DNA from: Paenibacillus silviterrae
Lineage (GTDB): Bacteria > Bacillota > Bacilli > Paenibacillales > NBRC-103111
Direction: 5' to 3'
NCBI RefSeq assembly: GCF_030167925.1
Contig: NZ_JASKUT010000001.1
Span: forward strand, 62,001-126,000
Length of the DNA: 64,000 nucleotides
Positions 45,170 to 52,898 of this stretch are shown piece after piece; position 1 is the stretch's first letter; each line of letters opens with the position of its first letter. Both the position numbers and the translations under genes were made by a program. The notes under the pieces are model-generated. The model made no database searches and had not been told where the DNA came from. It worked only from the letters and a program-made list of their open reading frames with translations.

Positions 45170-45220
45170 TAGAACCGTGCTAACGTTCCATACCCGGAGC
45201 GGACCCACGGTTCTTTCTCT
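45170..45220 (+). terminator. Intrinsic terminator after hemB
   Basis: AGAACCGTG (45171-45179) pairs perfectly with CACGGTTCT (45206-45214), followed by TTCTCT. Confidence 0.65.
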
Positions 45221-45292
45221 ATGAACAAGCGCTCGCATAAGCCCGCTGCCGAATACTGTCATACTTTTGTCGGAAACGCACGGGGCCTTTAG

Positions 45293-45321
45293 TTGTTACA
45301 GTCTTCCAAATAGGGCATAAT
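45293..45321 (+). promoter_or_regulatory. SigA promoter of hemE-hemH
   Basis: TTGTTA at 45293-45298, a 17-base spacer, CATAAT at 45316-45321. It marks a second transcription unit within the hem region. Confidence 0.6.
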
Positions 45322-45362
45322 GGGTAATAGATTAAGGGATGTTACGGAAAGAGGGTTGCTGG

Positions 45363-46436
45363 ATGACTTACAATGACACATTCTTAAGGGCCTGCAAAAG
45401 ACAGGCCGTCGACACCTTGCCGGTATGGTATATGCGCCAGGCGGGACGGTATGACCCGGACTATCGGAAGATTAAGGAGAAATACAGCCTTCTGGAAATT
45501 TGCCAGCAGCCGGAGCTTGCTGCCGAGGTTACGCTGATGCCAATCAAGAAGCTGGGCGTCGATGCAGCCATCTTGTACTCGGACATCATGAATCCCGTTG
45601 CTTCGATCGGGATTGATTTTGATATTGTCAAAAACATCGGCCCGGTAATTCATAACCCGATCCGCTCTGCAGAGGATGTGCACCGGCTTTGCCCGATTCA
45701 GATTGAGCAGGACTTATCCCATATTATCCGCACTATTGAAATTTTGGCTGCAGAGCTTAAGGTTCCTTTGATTTCGTTTGCCGGAGCTCCTTTTACAATT
45801 GCGAGCTATCTGATTGAAGGGAAGCCTTCCAAGAGCTATATCCGTACCAAAGGGCTGATGTACGAAGAGCCTGCGGTTTGGTTTGAGCTGATGGATAAGC
45901 TGGGCGATATGGTCATCGCCTATCTCAAGGCTCACATCGCTGCAGGCGCCAAGGCCGTTCAGTTGTTCGACAGCTGGGTGGGCTCCTTGTCTCCGAGAGA
46001 CTTCCAAACGTTCGTGCTTCCGACGATTCAGCGAATTTTCCGTGAATTGAAGCATTTGGAGCAGCCCAAAATTTATTTCCCCGGCGTAAGCTCCGGTGAG
46101 TTGCTCCCGTATTTGCGCGGCTTGGACGCCGATGTGATCGGATTGGATTGGCGTGTGCCTATCACGGAAGGACGCAGCCGGCTAGGGTCGGAATTCGCCG
46201 TACAGGGCAATCTGGATCCTTATGTGCTGACGGCCCCAATGAACGTCATCAAGGAGCAGGCGAAGGCGATTATCGACGAAGGCGTGAAGGAACCGGGTTA
46301 TATTTTCAATCTGGGGCATGGCCTCTTCCCGGAAGCATCGCTGGATAAGCTGAAAGAGCTGACTATGTTTGTACATGAATATTCGCGCGAAGCTTTGCGC
46401 AATCAAGGCGCGGCGAAGCAAGAAAGCGGGGTATAA
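45363..46436 (+). CDS. hemE: Uroporphyrinogen decarboxylase
   Basis: A 357-residue enzyme converting uroporphyrinogen III to coproporphyrinogen III. Signatures: LPVWYMRQAGRYDPDYRKIK near the N-terminus, YSDIMNPVASIG, FAGAPFTIASYLIEGKPSK, and the late FNLGHGLFPEASLDKL. ATG at 45363 has GAGGG upstream; the in-frame ATG at 45339 has none. It is 6 bases from hemH. Confidence 0.97.
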   Translation: MTYNDTFLRACKRQAVDTLPVWYMRQAGRYDPDYRKIKEKYSLLEICQQPELAAEVTLMPIKKLGVDAAILYSDIMNPVASIGIDFDIVKNIGPVIHNPIRSAEDVHRLCPIQIEQDLSHIIRTIEILAAELKVPLISFAGAPFTIASYLIEGKPSKSYIRTKGLMYEEPAVWFELMDKLGDMVIAYLKAHIAAGAKAVQLFDSWVGSLSPRDFQTFVLPTIQRIFRELKHLEQPKIYFPGVSSGELLPYLRGLDADVIGLDWRVPITEGRSRLGSEFAVQGNLDPYVLTAPMNVIKEQAKAIIDEGVKEPGYIFNLGHGLFPEASLDKLKELTMFVHEYSREALRNQGAAKQESGV

Positions 46437-46442
46437 CGAAGA

Positions 46443-47390
46443 ATGACAGATCGTCCGCAAATCGGAGTCTTGGTCATGTCCTACGGGACGCCGGAAAGCC
46501 TCGAGCAGGTGGAAGCCTATTACACCCATATCCGTAGGGGAAATCCTCCGAGCCCGGAGCAGCTGAAGGATCTGACGGATCGGTACGAAGCCATCGTCGG
46601 AGGCGTGTTCCCGCTGCGCGAGAATACGAATAAGCAGGTGCAGGCGTTAGAGGATCGGTTAAACGAGCAATATCCGGAATACGAGTTTCGCTGCTACCAG
46701 GGGCTGAAGCATGCTGCGCCCTTCATTGAGGACGGCGTAGACAGCATGGCGCGTGACGGCTTGAAGCAGGCGGTAGGCGTTGTTCTGGCTCCGCATTATT
46801 CAGTTATGAGTGTCGGAGGATACATCAAACGGGCACAAGAGAAGGCACAGGAACACGGGCTCGAACTTCGCTTTGTACGGAGCTATCATTTGCATCCGCA
46901 GTTGATTGAAGCATTAGCTGAGCGTGTTACCGAGGCGCTTCGCAAATTCGATGCGCCGAGTGACAAGGTGAAGGTTATTTTTACAGCCCATAGTCTCCCG
47001 GAAAAAATCCTGGAAATGAGAGACCCTTATCCCGAGCAGCTGCTGGAAACGTCAAGGGCCATCGCCTCGAAGACCGGAGTGACGAACTGGGAGTTCGGCT
47101 GGCAAAGCGCAGGTCAAACCGGAACCCCATGGCTCGGACCGGACATTCTGGACGTATTGCAGCGCATCCGGAAGGAGCAGGAAGCGCAGCACGTGCTGGT
47201 ATGCCCGATCGGGTTCGTATCCGACCATCTGGAAGTGCTGTACGATCTGGATATCGAAGCGCAGAAGACAGCGCGGGAGCTTGGGCTGCATTTGGAGCGG
47301 ACGCGGTCTCTCAATACCGATCCGTTGTACATATCAACGCTGAGTGACGTTGTGTATGCCGAGCTGCAGAAGGCGGAAGAGAAGCAATAG
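46443..47390 (+). CDS. hemH: Ferrochelatase (coproporphyrin ferrochelatase type)
   Basis: A 315-residue ferrochelatase of the Firmicute type, which inserts iron into coproporphyrin III (CpfC). VLVMSYGTPESLEQVEAYYT, YQGLKHAAPFIEDGV, the catalytic histidine in IFTAHSLPEKIL, and WQSAGQTGTPWLGPDI are all standard. In Bacillus hemEH is followed by hemY; here no hemY or hemQ follows and the next gene is on the opposite strand. Confidence 0.95.
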   Translation: MTDRPQIGVLVMSYGTPESLEQVEAYYTHIRRGNPPSPEQLKDLTDRYEAIVGGVFPLRENTNKQVQALEDRLNEQYPEYEFRCYQGLKHAAPFIEDGVDSMARDGLKQAVGVVLAPHYSVMSVGGYIKRAQEKAQEHGLELRFVRSYHLHPQLIEALAERVTEALRKFDAPSDKVKVIFTAHSLPEKILEMRDPYPEQLLETSRAIASKTGVTNWEFGWQSAGQTGTPWLGPDILDVLQRIRKEQEAQHVLVCPIGFVSDHLEVLYDLDIEAQKTARELGLHLERTRSLNTDPLYISTLSDVVYAELQKAEEKQ

Positions 47391-47408
47391 CTTATCGAAA
47401 GACAAAAA

Positions 47409-47442
47409 GGCTGGAGCCAAGTACAGGTACTTGAGTCCAGCC
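47409..47442 (-). terminator. Terminator of the Crp/Fnr gene
   Basis: GGCTGGA pairs with TCCAGCC and CAAGTAC with GTACTTG inside. On the minus strand it is followed by TTTTTGTC; the plus side lacks a T run, so hemH may also use only the stem. Confidence 0.8.
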
Positions 47443-47448
47443 CTATCG

Positions 47449-48111
47449 TTACCCTCGTAAGCGGGCAAGATCCAGCTTCATATCGACACCGGTGAAGGTG
47501 AGAATTTGTCTCTCCTGAAAATCGCGGATAACCTGCATCAGCACCGGCTTCTGAACTCCGGCCATTTGGGACAGCTCGTCGTAGTTAAGCATCATCCGGA
47601 TAGTGATGACGTTGCCTTGGCGCTTTCCGTTCTTATTGGCGAGCTTGATCAGGCTCTTGATTACGCGTGTTCTGGCGTCAAGGAACGTGAGATCGTGCAC
47701 ATGCTGGTTCGTATCGCGCAACCGGTCGCAGAGCTCTCTCATGATCACCAGCGAAATATCGAAATTGCTGCGGAGCAGCTCAAGGAAATTTTGTGCGGCT
47801 AAGGTGATAAGCACGCTATCCTCCAAGGTTTGCGCAGATGCCGAGCGCGGCTTGCCGTCAATTAGCGAAAGCTCACCGAAGCTGTCGCCTGCGTTGAAGG
47901 TGGACAGAATCTTTTCTTCGCCGGTTACTGCTCTCGTATATACTTTCACGGAACCCGAGTATACAATATAGAAAATGGAGCCTGGCTCCTTCTCCTGAAA
48001 TAGGATTGTCCCCGTCTTAAACGACTTTTTGGAGCAAATCGCTCCAATCGATGCAAGCTGGTCGGTATTCAGGTTAGCAAACAGGGGAACCTTGGTTAAA
48101 AAGTCTATCAT
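47449..48111 (-). CDS. Crp/Fnr-family transcriptional regulator
   Basis: A 220-residue regulator: N-terminal cyclic-nucleotide-binding fold (IFYIVYSGSVKVYTRAVTGE, FGELSLIDGKPRSASAQTL) and C-terminal winged helix (MLNYDELSQMAGVQKPVLMQ, VIRDFQERQILTF). The N-terminal cysteine cluster of oxygen-sensing Fnr is missing; a single Cys sits at about residue 26. The ligand is not predictable. ATG follows GAGGAGACGCC. It separates hemH from hemL and diverges from hemL, so it may control heme genes; that is inference from position. Confidence 0.88.
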   Translation of the reverse strand: MIDFLTKVPLFANLNTDQLASIGAICSKKSFKTGTILFQEKEPGSIFYIVYSGSVKVYTRAVTGEEKILSTFNAGDSFGELSLIDGKPRSASAQTLEDSVLITLAAQNFLELLRSNFDISLVIMRELCDRLRDTNQHVHDLTFLDARTRVIKSLIKLANKNGKRQGNVITIRMMLNYDELSQMAGVQKPVLMQVIRDFQERQILTFTGVDMKLDLARLRG

Positions 48112-48242
48112 GGCGTCTCCTCGCTTATAATCAAGAGTGCGTCTTCTGCCTGTAACTCGGGGTTCAATTCGTATAACTTCGAATCATTATATATCGGCTG
48201 CCAGCGGAATGGCAAGTTATTTTATAGTCAAAGGGTGATATG

Positions 48243-49544
48243 ATGAGCAACCAACGCAAACGTTCTGACGCACGATCGGCACAAGCCTTCGCGGAGGCAA
48301 AGCAGTACATTCCAGGTGGGGTTAACAGCCCTGTAAGAGCCTTTAAATCCGTAGGCTTAACACCGCTGTTCATGGAAAAAGGCAAGGGATCCCGTGTCTA
48401 CGATATCGATGGAAATGAGTATATCGATTATATCGGTTCCTGGGGTCCTCTGATTGTAGGGCATGCACATCCGGAAGTGCTTGAGGCGATTCACAGCACG
48501 GCGATGCGGGGGACAAGCTTTGGAGCGCCGACCGAGCTGGAGACCGAAATGGCCAAGCTTGTCATTGAACGGGTTCCCTCCATCGAGATGGTACGGATGG
48601 TCAACTCCGGTACGGAAGCAACAATGAGCGCTCTGCGGCTTGCACGCGGTTACACAGGGAGAAGCAAAATCGTCAAGTTCGAGGGCTCCTATCACGGACA
48701 CGCGGATGCGCTTCTCATTAAAGCAGGCTCCGGTGTAGCGACGCTGGGACTGCCGGATAGCCCGGGGGTGCCGGAGAACGTAGCGGTTAACACGATTACG
48801 GTTCCGTATAACGATTTGGAATCGCTGCGAGTGGCCTTCGAAAAATTCGGCGAGGAGATCGCGGCGGTCATCGTCGAGCCGATCGCCGGAAACATGGGGG
48901 TTGTGCCGCCTTTACCGGGGTACTTGCAAGGAATGCGCGATTTGACGACGCAGTATGGCAGTCTGCTGATCTTCGATGAAGTGATGACCGGCTTCCGGGT
49001 GGGACTGCATAGCGCGCAAGGGCTGTACGGGGTTACTCCGGACCTGACCTGCCTCGGCAAGGTCATTGGTGGGGGCTTGCCAGTCGGCGCCTATGGCGGG
49101 AAGCGTGAAATCATGGAAAGAATGGCGCCTGCAGGACCGATCTATCAGGCGGGTACGCTTTCCGGAAATCCGCTGGCTATGGCAGCCGGGTATACAACAT
49201 TGAAGCTGCTTGGGCAGCCGGGAGTTTATGAGGAGCTGGAACGAAAATCGGCAAGGCTGGAAGAAGGCTTCACGAAAAACGCGGCCGAGCTCGGCATTGC
49301 CAGCACGATCAATCGGGTTGGCTCCATGATCTGTCCATTCTTCACGGAGCAGCAGGTCATTAACTATGAAACGGCGAAAACCTCGGATCTTGGTCGGTTC
49401 AACCGTTATTTCGGCGCTTTGCTGGATTTGGGTATCAGCATTGCCCCGTCGCAATTCGAAGGGATGTTCGTTTCGACCGTTCATACCGACGAGGATATTG
49501 AAGCTACCATTGCAGCACATTATGAAGCACTGAAGCAGCTGTAA
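48243..49544 (+). CDS. hemL: Glutamate-1-semialdehyde 2,1-aminomutase
   Basis: A 433-residue PLP enzyme making 5-aminolevulinate. Landmarks: [54 protein letters not shown], and the PLP lysine in [20 protein letters not shown] at 48243 is 5 bases after AAGGGTG; ATG one codon earlier is too close. In B. subtilis hemL directly follows hemB; here hemE, hemH and a regulator intervene. Confidence 0.96.
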   Translation: MSNQRKRSDARSAQAFAEAKQYIPGGVNSPVRAFKSVGLTPLFMEKGKGSRVYDIDGNEYIDYIGSWGPLIVGHAHPEVLEAIHSTAMRGTSFGAPTELETEMAKLVIERVPSIEMVRMVNSGTEATMSALRLARGYTGRSKIVKFEGSYHGHADALLIKAGSGVATLGLPDSPGVPENVAVNTITVPYNDLESLRVAFEKFGEEIAAVIVEPIAGNMGVVPPLPGYLQGMRDLTTQYGSLLIFDEVMTGFRVGLHSAQGLYGVTPDLTCLGKVIGGGLPVGAYGGKREIMERMAPAGPIYQAGTLSGNPLAMAAGYTTLKLLGQPGVYEELERKSARLEEGFTKNAAELGIASTINRVGSMICPFFTEQQVINYETAKTSDLGRFNRYFGALLDLGISIAPSQFEGMFVSTVHTDEDIEATIAAHYEALKQL

Positions 49545-49560
49545 ATAAATTAAGAAAACC

Positions 49561-49590
49561 GGGCGGCTAAAATGCTGCCCGTTTTTTTTA
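49561..49590 (+). terminator. Intrinsic terminator after hemL
   Basis: CGGGCGGC pairs with GCTGCCCG (one G-T) around TAAAAT and is followed by eight T residues. Confidence 0.9.
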
Positions 49591-49618
49591 ATGATAATAA
49601 AAGTATAAATTTTAAGCC

Positions 49619-49830
49619 ATGTGTCAAGCAAGGGATATCATGCTGCTATTGTGCAGAAATTCACGATACCAAATTAAGGTTTAAAGTTGATTTGTGAGAA
49701 TAGGCAGCTTTAAGTGAGCGCACTAGCTTTAAACGAGGCAAACGGCCCTGGAAAGTTGTATTTACGCAGAAATCTTCTAATTTTTTGATTCAAAATCGTA
49801 AAAAAGTTGCATATTTGCAGAAATGTGCTG
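49619..49830. repeat. Dispersed intergenic repeat, copy 2 (GCAGAAAT motif array)
   Basis: This 212-base gap between two terminators contains three GCAGAAAT units (near 49653, 49763 and 49817), two of them in the context GTTG-T/C-AT-n-T-GCAGAAAT. Its first 50 bases align gap-free with 10642 onward. No gene or ribosome site is present. Apart from these units I see no structure. Confidence 0.5.
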
Positions 49831-49848
49831 TCCCGACCCGCATGTGAA

Positions 49849-49891
49849 AAGGGCGTATGATAACCGTTGGTTTAGGTCATCATACGCCCTT
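49849..49891 (-). terminator. Terminator of the phosphodiester glycosidase gene
   Basis: AAGGGCGTATGAT pairs perfectly over 13 positions with ATCATACGCCCTT; on the minus strand TTTTCA follows. Confidence 0.8.
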
Positions 49892-49914
49892 CCATAGAGC
49901 ATCCTATGTAATTG

Positions 49915-51573
49915 TTATGGTGTTGTCTTCGTACCGGCAGCAGGTGTTGTCGTTGGTTGCTGCGTCGGTGTTGGGGCCGGACTGCTCTGCGCAGGCTGCT
50001 GCCCGGTTGTTGTCGGTGCTGTAGTACTCGGTGTCGATGTTGTCGGAGCCGGCTTCGTTCCCGTATCCGTCGCGGGCTTGGTTGGCGTCTGACTAGGAGC
50101 AGTGCCGCTCGTGGACCCCGTAACGGGGGCCGGAGCGGTTGTTCCTGACGTACTGCCTCCTGTCGCCGGAGCAGGAGTTACTGCCCCGGTTCCGGTACCG
50201 GTTGCGGGGGTTCCGGACCCTCCGCTCGCCGGTGGCGTTGTCGTGTTCGGAGCTGTAGGAGCAGTCTCCGTCGCCGGTTTCGGCTGCTCGCCGTTGCCAG
50301 TTGTCGGCGCCGGCGTTGGGGTCGGCGCAGGCTTGGTTGTCGTTTCCGTCGCTGGCTTGACCGTATCCGTCGGTGTCGGTGTCGTCTGTTTAGGCGTCTC
50401 CTGCTTCGGTGTTTCCGGTTTAGGCGTCGTTGCAGGAGTTGGATTTTGCTGCTGCTTCGCTTTCTTCTCCGCTTGCTCCTTTAGGAAGTCGGGATGATCG
50501 TGCGAGCCGCCGGCATCGATCTTATCTACACCGTCCCATGGCCGTGGAGCCTTAACGGCATCCGGGTTATCATAGACGAGGAAGGCGGAAGGAAGTCTGC
50601 GCTCTCCATAGCGGCTGGACGGCTTGGTGATCAGCTGGCCGTCCACCACAAGCTCGGAAGATGCTCCACCGTCGAGATTCCCTGCATTAATGACGCCCTC
50701 TTCCATAAAAATATCCTGCATTTCTTTCAGCGTAGCGCCGACAGAATGAGCTTGACGACCGTCGATGACGAGGAAAATAACGGTACCGTCCGCTTTTTGT
50801 CCGACAGCCGTTCGGGGACCGCGGCCCCAGCCGCCGTCGCCGCTCGTAATCTGCGGCTTGCCGTTGGCGATCAAGCGCGGCCAGAAGGACACCGCATCGG
50901 TTACGCCCATCTTCTCCAGCTCGAACATGTCATACTTACCGACAACGAGCAGCCCTTCGTTAGTAAAGCCGACAATGTGCTGTGGGATGCTTCCGTCCTG
51001 GTCGATGAAGACGATCTCTCCGCCGGACAGGATCGCTCCGATGGCGGCAAAACCGTTGCCAAGTCCCTCGGGATCATCGAAGCCGCCTCCGTTAACCCCG
51101 GCTACGGCGCCGGTACGTTTCACCATGGCGGAAATTTTCTCCCCCTCGCCGGATTTCACGGGGGTCATGACCCGAATCGTCTTCGGATCGTAAACCGTGA
51201 GCTTCTTACCCTTCCAGAATTGGCCGGAGATGTCTTCGACCTTAATCAGCTCGTCGATCGAACGCTTCTTGCGGTTGTCGTCCTTAATGTTGATCATGCC
51301 GAAGTTCTGCTTCTCGGCAGCGGCCGTCTCGTAAAACTCCTGCATCCGCTTGACCATCTCATCGCGCTCGGCTGCTCCAACGAAGATCCAGGCCCAACTG
51401 CGGTGCTGTGTCGAAATGACGGTCTCGGCCAGCTTCTGGCGGATGAAATTTCCCGGCCCGGTCAAGAACAGGAAGCTCGAGGTGAGGAAGGTGAGAATCG
51501 TGAAGGCGAGCAGGCTTCGCTTCAGCCAGCTCCATTGCGATATTTGGCGTATGGTTTGCAAGGCGGTATTCAA
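49915..51573 (-). CDS. Phosphodiester glycosidase family protein with long Pro/Thr-rich tail
   Basis: A 552-residue envelope protein. One N-terminal membrane segment (SLLAFTILTFLTSSFLFLTG), a stalk, then a phosphodiester glycosidase (NAGPA/DUF2233) domain with AGVNGGGFDDPEGLGNGFAA, GWGRGPRTAVGQKADG, and NAGNLDGGASSELVVDGQ (about residues 150-340). From about residue 378 to the end the chain is almost only Pro, Thr, Ala, Gly, Gln and Ser. TTG at 51573 has AGGAGTG about 8 bases upstream, and no better start exists. Such enzymes may cleave sugar-phosphate bonds in wall polymers. No sorting motif is visible. Confidence 0.88.
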   Translation of the reverse strand: MNTALQTIRQISQWSWLKRSLLAFTILTFLTSSFLFLTGPGNFIRQKLAETVISTQHRSWAWIFVGAAERDEMVKRMQEFYETAAAEKQNFGMINIKDDNRKKRSIDELIKVEDISGQFWKGKKLTVYDPKTIRVMTPVKSGEGEKISAMVKRTGAVAGVNGGGFDDPEGLGNGFAAIGAILSGGEIVFIDQDGSIPQHIVGFTNEGLLVVGKYDMFELEKMGVTDAVSFWPRLIANGKPQITSGDGGWGRGPRTAVGQKADGTVIFLVIDGRQAHSVGATLKEMQDIFMEEGVINAGNLDGGASSELVVDGQLITKPSSRYGERRLPSAFLVYDNPDAVKAPRPWDGVDKIDAGGSHDHPDFLKEQAEKKAKQQQNPTPATTPKPETPKQETPKQTTPTPTDTVKPATETTTKPAPTPTPAPTTGNGEQPKPATETAPTAPNTTTPPASGGSGTPATGTGTGAVTPAPATGGSTSGTTAPAPVTGSTSGTAPSQTPTKPATDTGTKPAPTTSTPSTTAPTTTGQQPAQSSPAPTPTQQPTTTPAAGTKTTP

Positions 51574-51727
51574 TGGAACACACTCCTGTAGTTATCTATC
51601 GTTTAGTTTACGGAAACATTACAGTTTCTCTATGAACCTATCCCATAATTCTATCATATTTTGTCTAATTTTAATAGAGTGAGGCCTCTTGCAAGTCGTA
51701 CCCTTTTTGGTAATGAAACCGATTGCT

Positions 51728-51756
51728 TTGTGAGCGCTCCTCCTTTTTGCTAAAAT
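51728..51756 (+). promoter_or_regulatory. SigA promoter of the small membrane protein-RluA operon
   Basis: TTGTGA at 51728-51733, a 17-base spacer, TAAAAT at 51751-51756; 33 bases before the first start codon. Confidence 0.65.
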
Positions 51757-51788
51757 ACGAAATAGCTAATGAGAGCGGAGGCTGAAGA

Positions 51789-51929
51789 ATGCTGGAACGA
51801 TATAGCTTTTATGGCGTTACGCTGGAATTGATCCTGGTCATGGGACTCTTCTTTGCGGTATTCGCCGTCATTATGGGGGGGACCTATTGGTATACGGTCC
51901 GAAAGCCCGATCAAGGTGATGAGACATGA
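51789..51929 (+). CDS. 46-residue single-pass membrane protein
   Basis: A short gene with strong support: promoter, GGAGG 8 bases before the ATG, and a stop overlapping the next start (ATGA at 51926-51929). The product is one membrane helix (VTLELILVMGLFFAVFAVIM), with aromatic residues at both ends and a short charged tail ending KPDQGDET. Not recognised. Coupling to an RNA pseudouridine synthase may be only a co-transcription arrangement. Confidence 0.72.
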   Translation: MLERYSFYGVTLELILVMGLFFAVFAVIMGGTYWYTVRKPDQGDET

Positions 51930-52795
51930 CGAGAAACGGACGGCGAAAAGGGGAATGGCTGGAGTGGTTGGCGGACCAGGAGATCAACGTTATAGAAGAA
52001 CTGGAGCCGATGCTTCCGGTTCAGAGTCCTTATCTTCGCAAGCTGGAGCGGACGGGAGGTCTTTCCTTCAAGGGGAAGCGGGTTCGTCTTCGCTTGTTTC
52101 CGGAAGAGCCGCTACAATATATGCCCGAGTGGTCGGAGATAGACGTATTATATGAGGATGATTTTTGTCTGATCGCGGACAAGCGTGCCGGGATGAAGGT
52201 GCATCCGACGAAGACAGGAGAGACGGGAACGCTGCTCCAGGCGGTTGGTTGGCATGTTCAGGCAACCGGCGAAGCCTGCAGGCCGCGCCATATTCATCGG
52301 CTCGATGAGGACACGACGGGTCCGGTGCTTTTTGCCAAGTACGATTGGGCGCAGCTTCAGCTGGATGCGGCGATGCGGGAGAAGCGTATTGACCGTAGGT
52401 ATGTTGCGATCGTGCATGGCGAGCTCCGGCAGGCGAAAGGCAGGATCGATGCCCCGATCGGAAGAGACCGGCATCACGCCACCCGGCGCCGCGTCTCGAC
52501 GACCGGAGATCCGGCAGTGACGCACTATGAGCTCGTGGAGCGGCTGCAGGGGGCCAGTCTTGTCAGGCTGAAGCTGGAAACCGGCCGAACGCATCAAATC
52601 CGGGTACACCTGAGCCATTTGGGTCATCCTCTGATTGGAGATACGCTCTACGGCGGACGCAAGCAAGGACTTGAACGGCAGGCTCTGCACGGGGAGAAGC
52701 TAAGCTTTCCGCATCCTTGGACAGGACAACCTATGGAAACGGAAGCTCCGTGGCCCGCCGATTTTGACGCGCTGTACCGCTTTTTGAAAAAATAG
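51926..52795 (+). CDS. RluA-family pseudouridine synthase
   Basis: A 289-residue RNA pseudouridine synthase. The catalytic aspartate lies in HIHRLDEDTTGPVLFAK, a variant of HRLDxxTSGLLL, then KRIDRRYVAIVHGEL and GRTHQIRVHLSHLGHPLIGD. The N-terminal ~80 residues resemble a degenerate S4-like part. The RNA target is unknown. The start overlaps the upstream small gene. Confidence 0.9.
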   Translation: MTRNGRRKGEWLEWLADQEINVIEELEPMLPVQSPYLRKLERTGGLSFKGKRVRLRLFPEEPLQYMPEWSEIDVLYEDDFCLIADKRAGMKVHPTKTGETGTLLQAVGWHVQATGEACRPRHIHRLDEDTTGPVLFAKYDWAQLQLDAAMREKRIDRRYVAIVHGELRQAKGRIDAPIGRDRHHATRRRVSTTGDPAVTHYELVERLQGASLVRLKLETGRTHQIRVHLSHLGHPLIGDTLYGGRKQGLERQALHGEKLSFPHPWTGQPMETEAPWPADFDALYRFLKK

Positions 52796-52798
52796 TAG

Positions 52799-52827
52799 TC
52801 ATGCTCCTCCCTCTAAAGCCATATAGA
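52799..52827 (+). promoter_or_regulatory. Candidate SigE-type promoter of spoVID
   Basis: TCATGCT at 52799-52805, a 14-base spacer, CATATAGA at 52820-52827; each matches the SigE consensus in about five of seven defined positions. B. subtilis spoVID is SigE-dependent. The predicted start near 52834 lies just inside the hairpin described next. Confidence 0.35.
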
Positions 52828-52891
52828 TTGTAAAGACGATGACGCTCATGCTCTTTCTTTACACAAGAAAGGTAGCTATATGGAGGGAGGA
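52805..52891 (+). promoter_or_regulatory. Long hairpin covering the spoVID ribosome binding site
   Basis: TCCTCCCT (52805-52812) pairs with AGGGAGGA (52884-52891), and CCATATAG (52819-52826) with CTATATGG (52876-52883), a 16-bp stem with one 6-base bulge. Inside, TGTAAAG (52829-52835) pairs with CTTTACA (52857-52863). The right arm contains the GGAGGGAGG ribosome site. Confidence 0.6.
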
Positions 52892-52898
52892 TATCAGC

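Noticed and set aside
48112-48242. ATTCG...CGAAT half-sites between the Crp/Fnr gene and hemL as a regulator box
   Set aside because: The 5-base arms are too short and do not fit a Crp or Fnr site, so not listed as a feature.
50102-50497. Gly/Val-rich plus-strand frame (131 codons)
   Set aside because: It is the complement of the Pro/Thr-rich tail of the glycosidase; the apparent repeat reflects that low-complexity DNA.
50494-51591. 365-codon plus-strand open frame
   Set aside because: It is antisense to the phosphodiester glycosidase domain, which has recognisable motifs, so it is a shadow.
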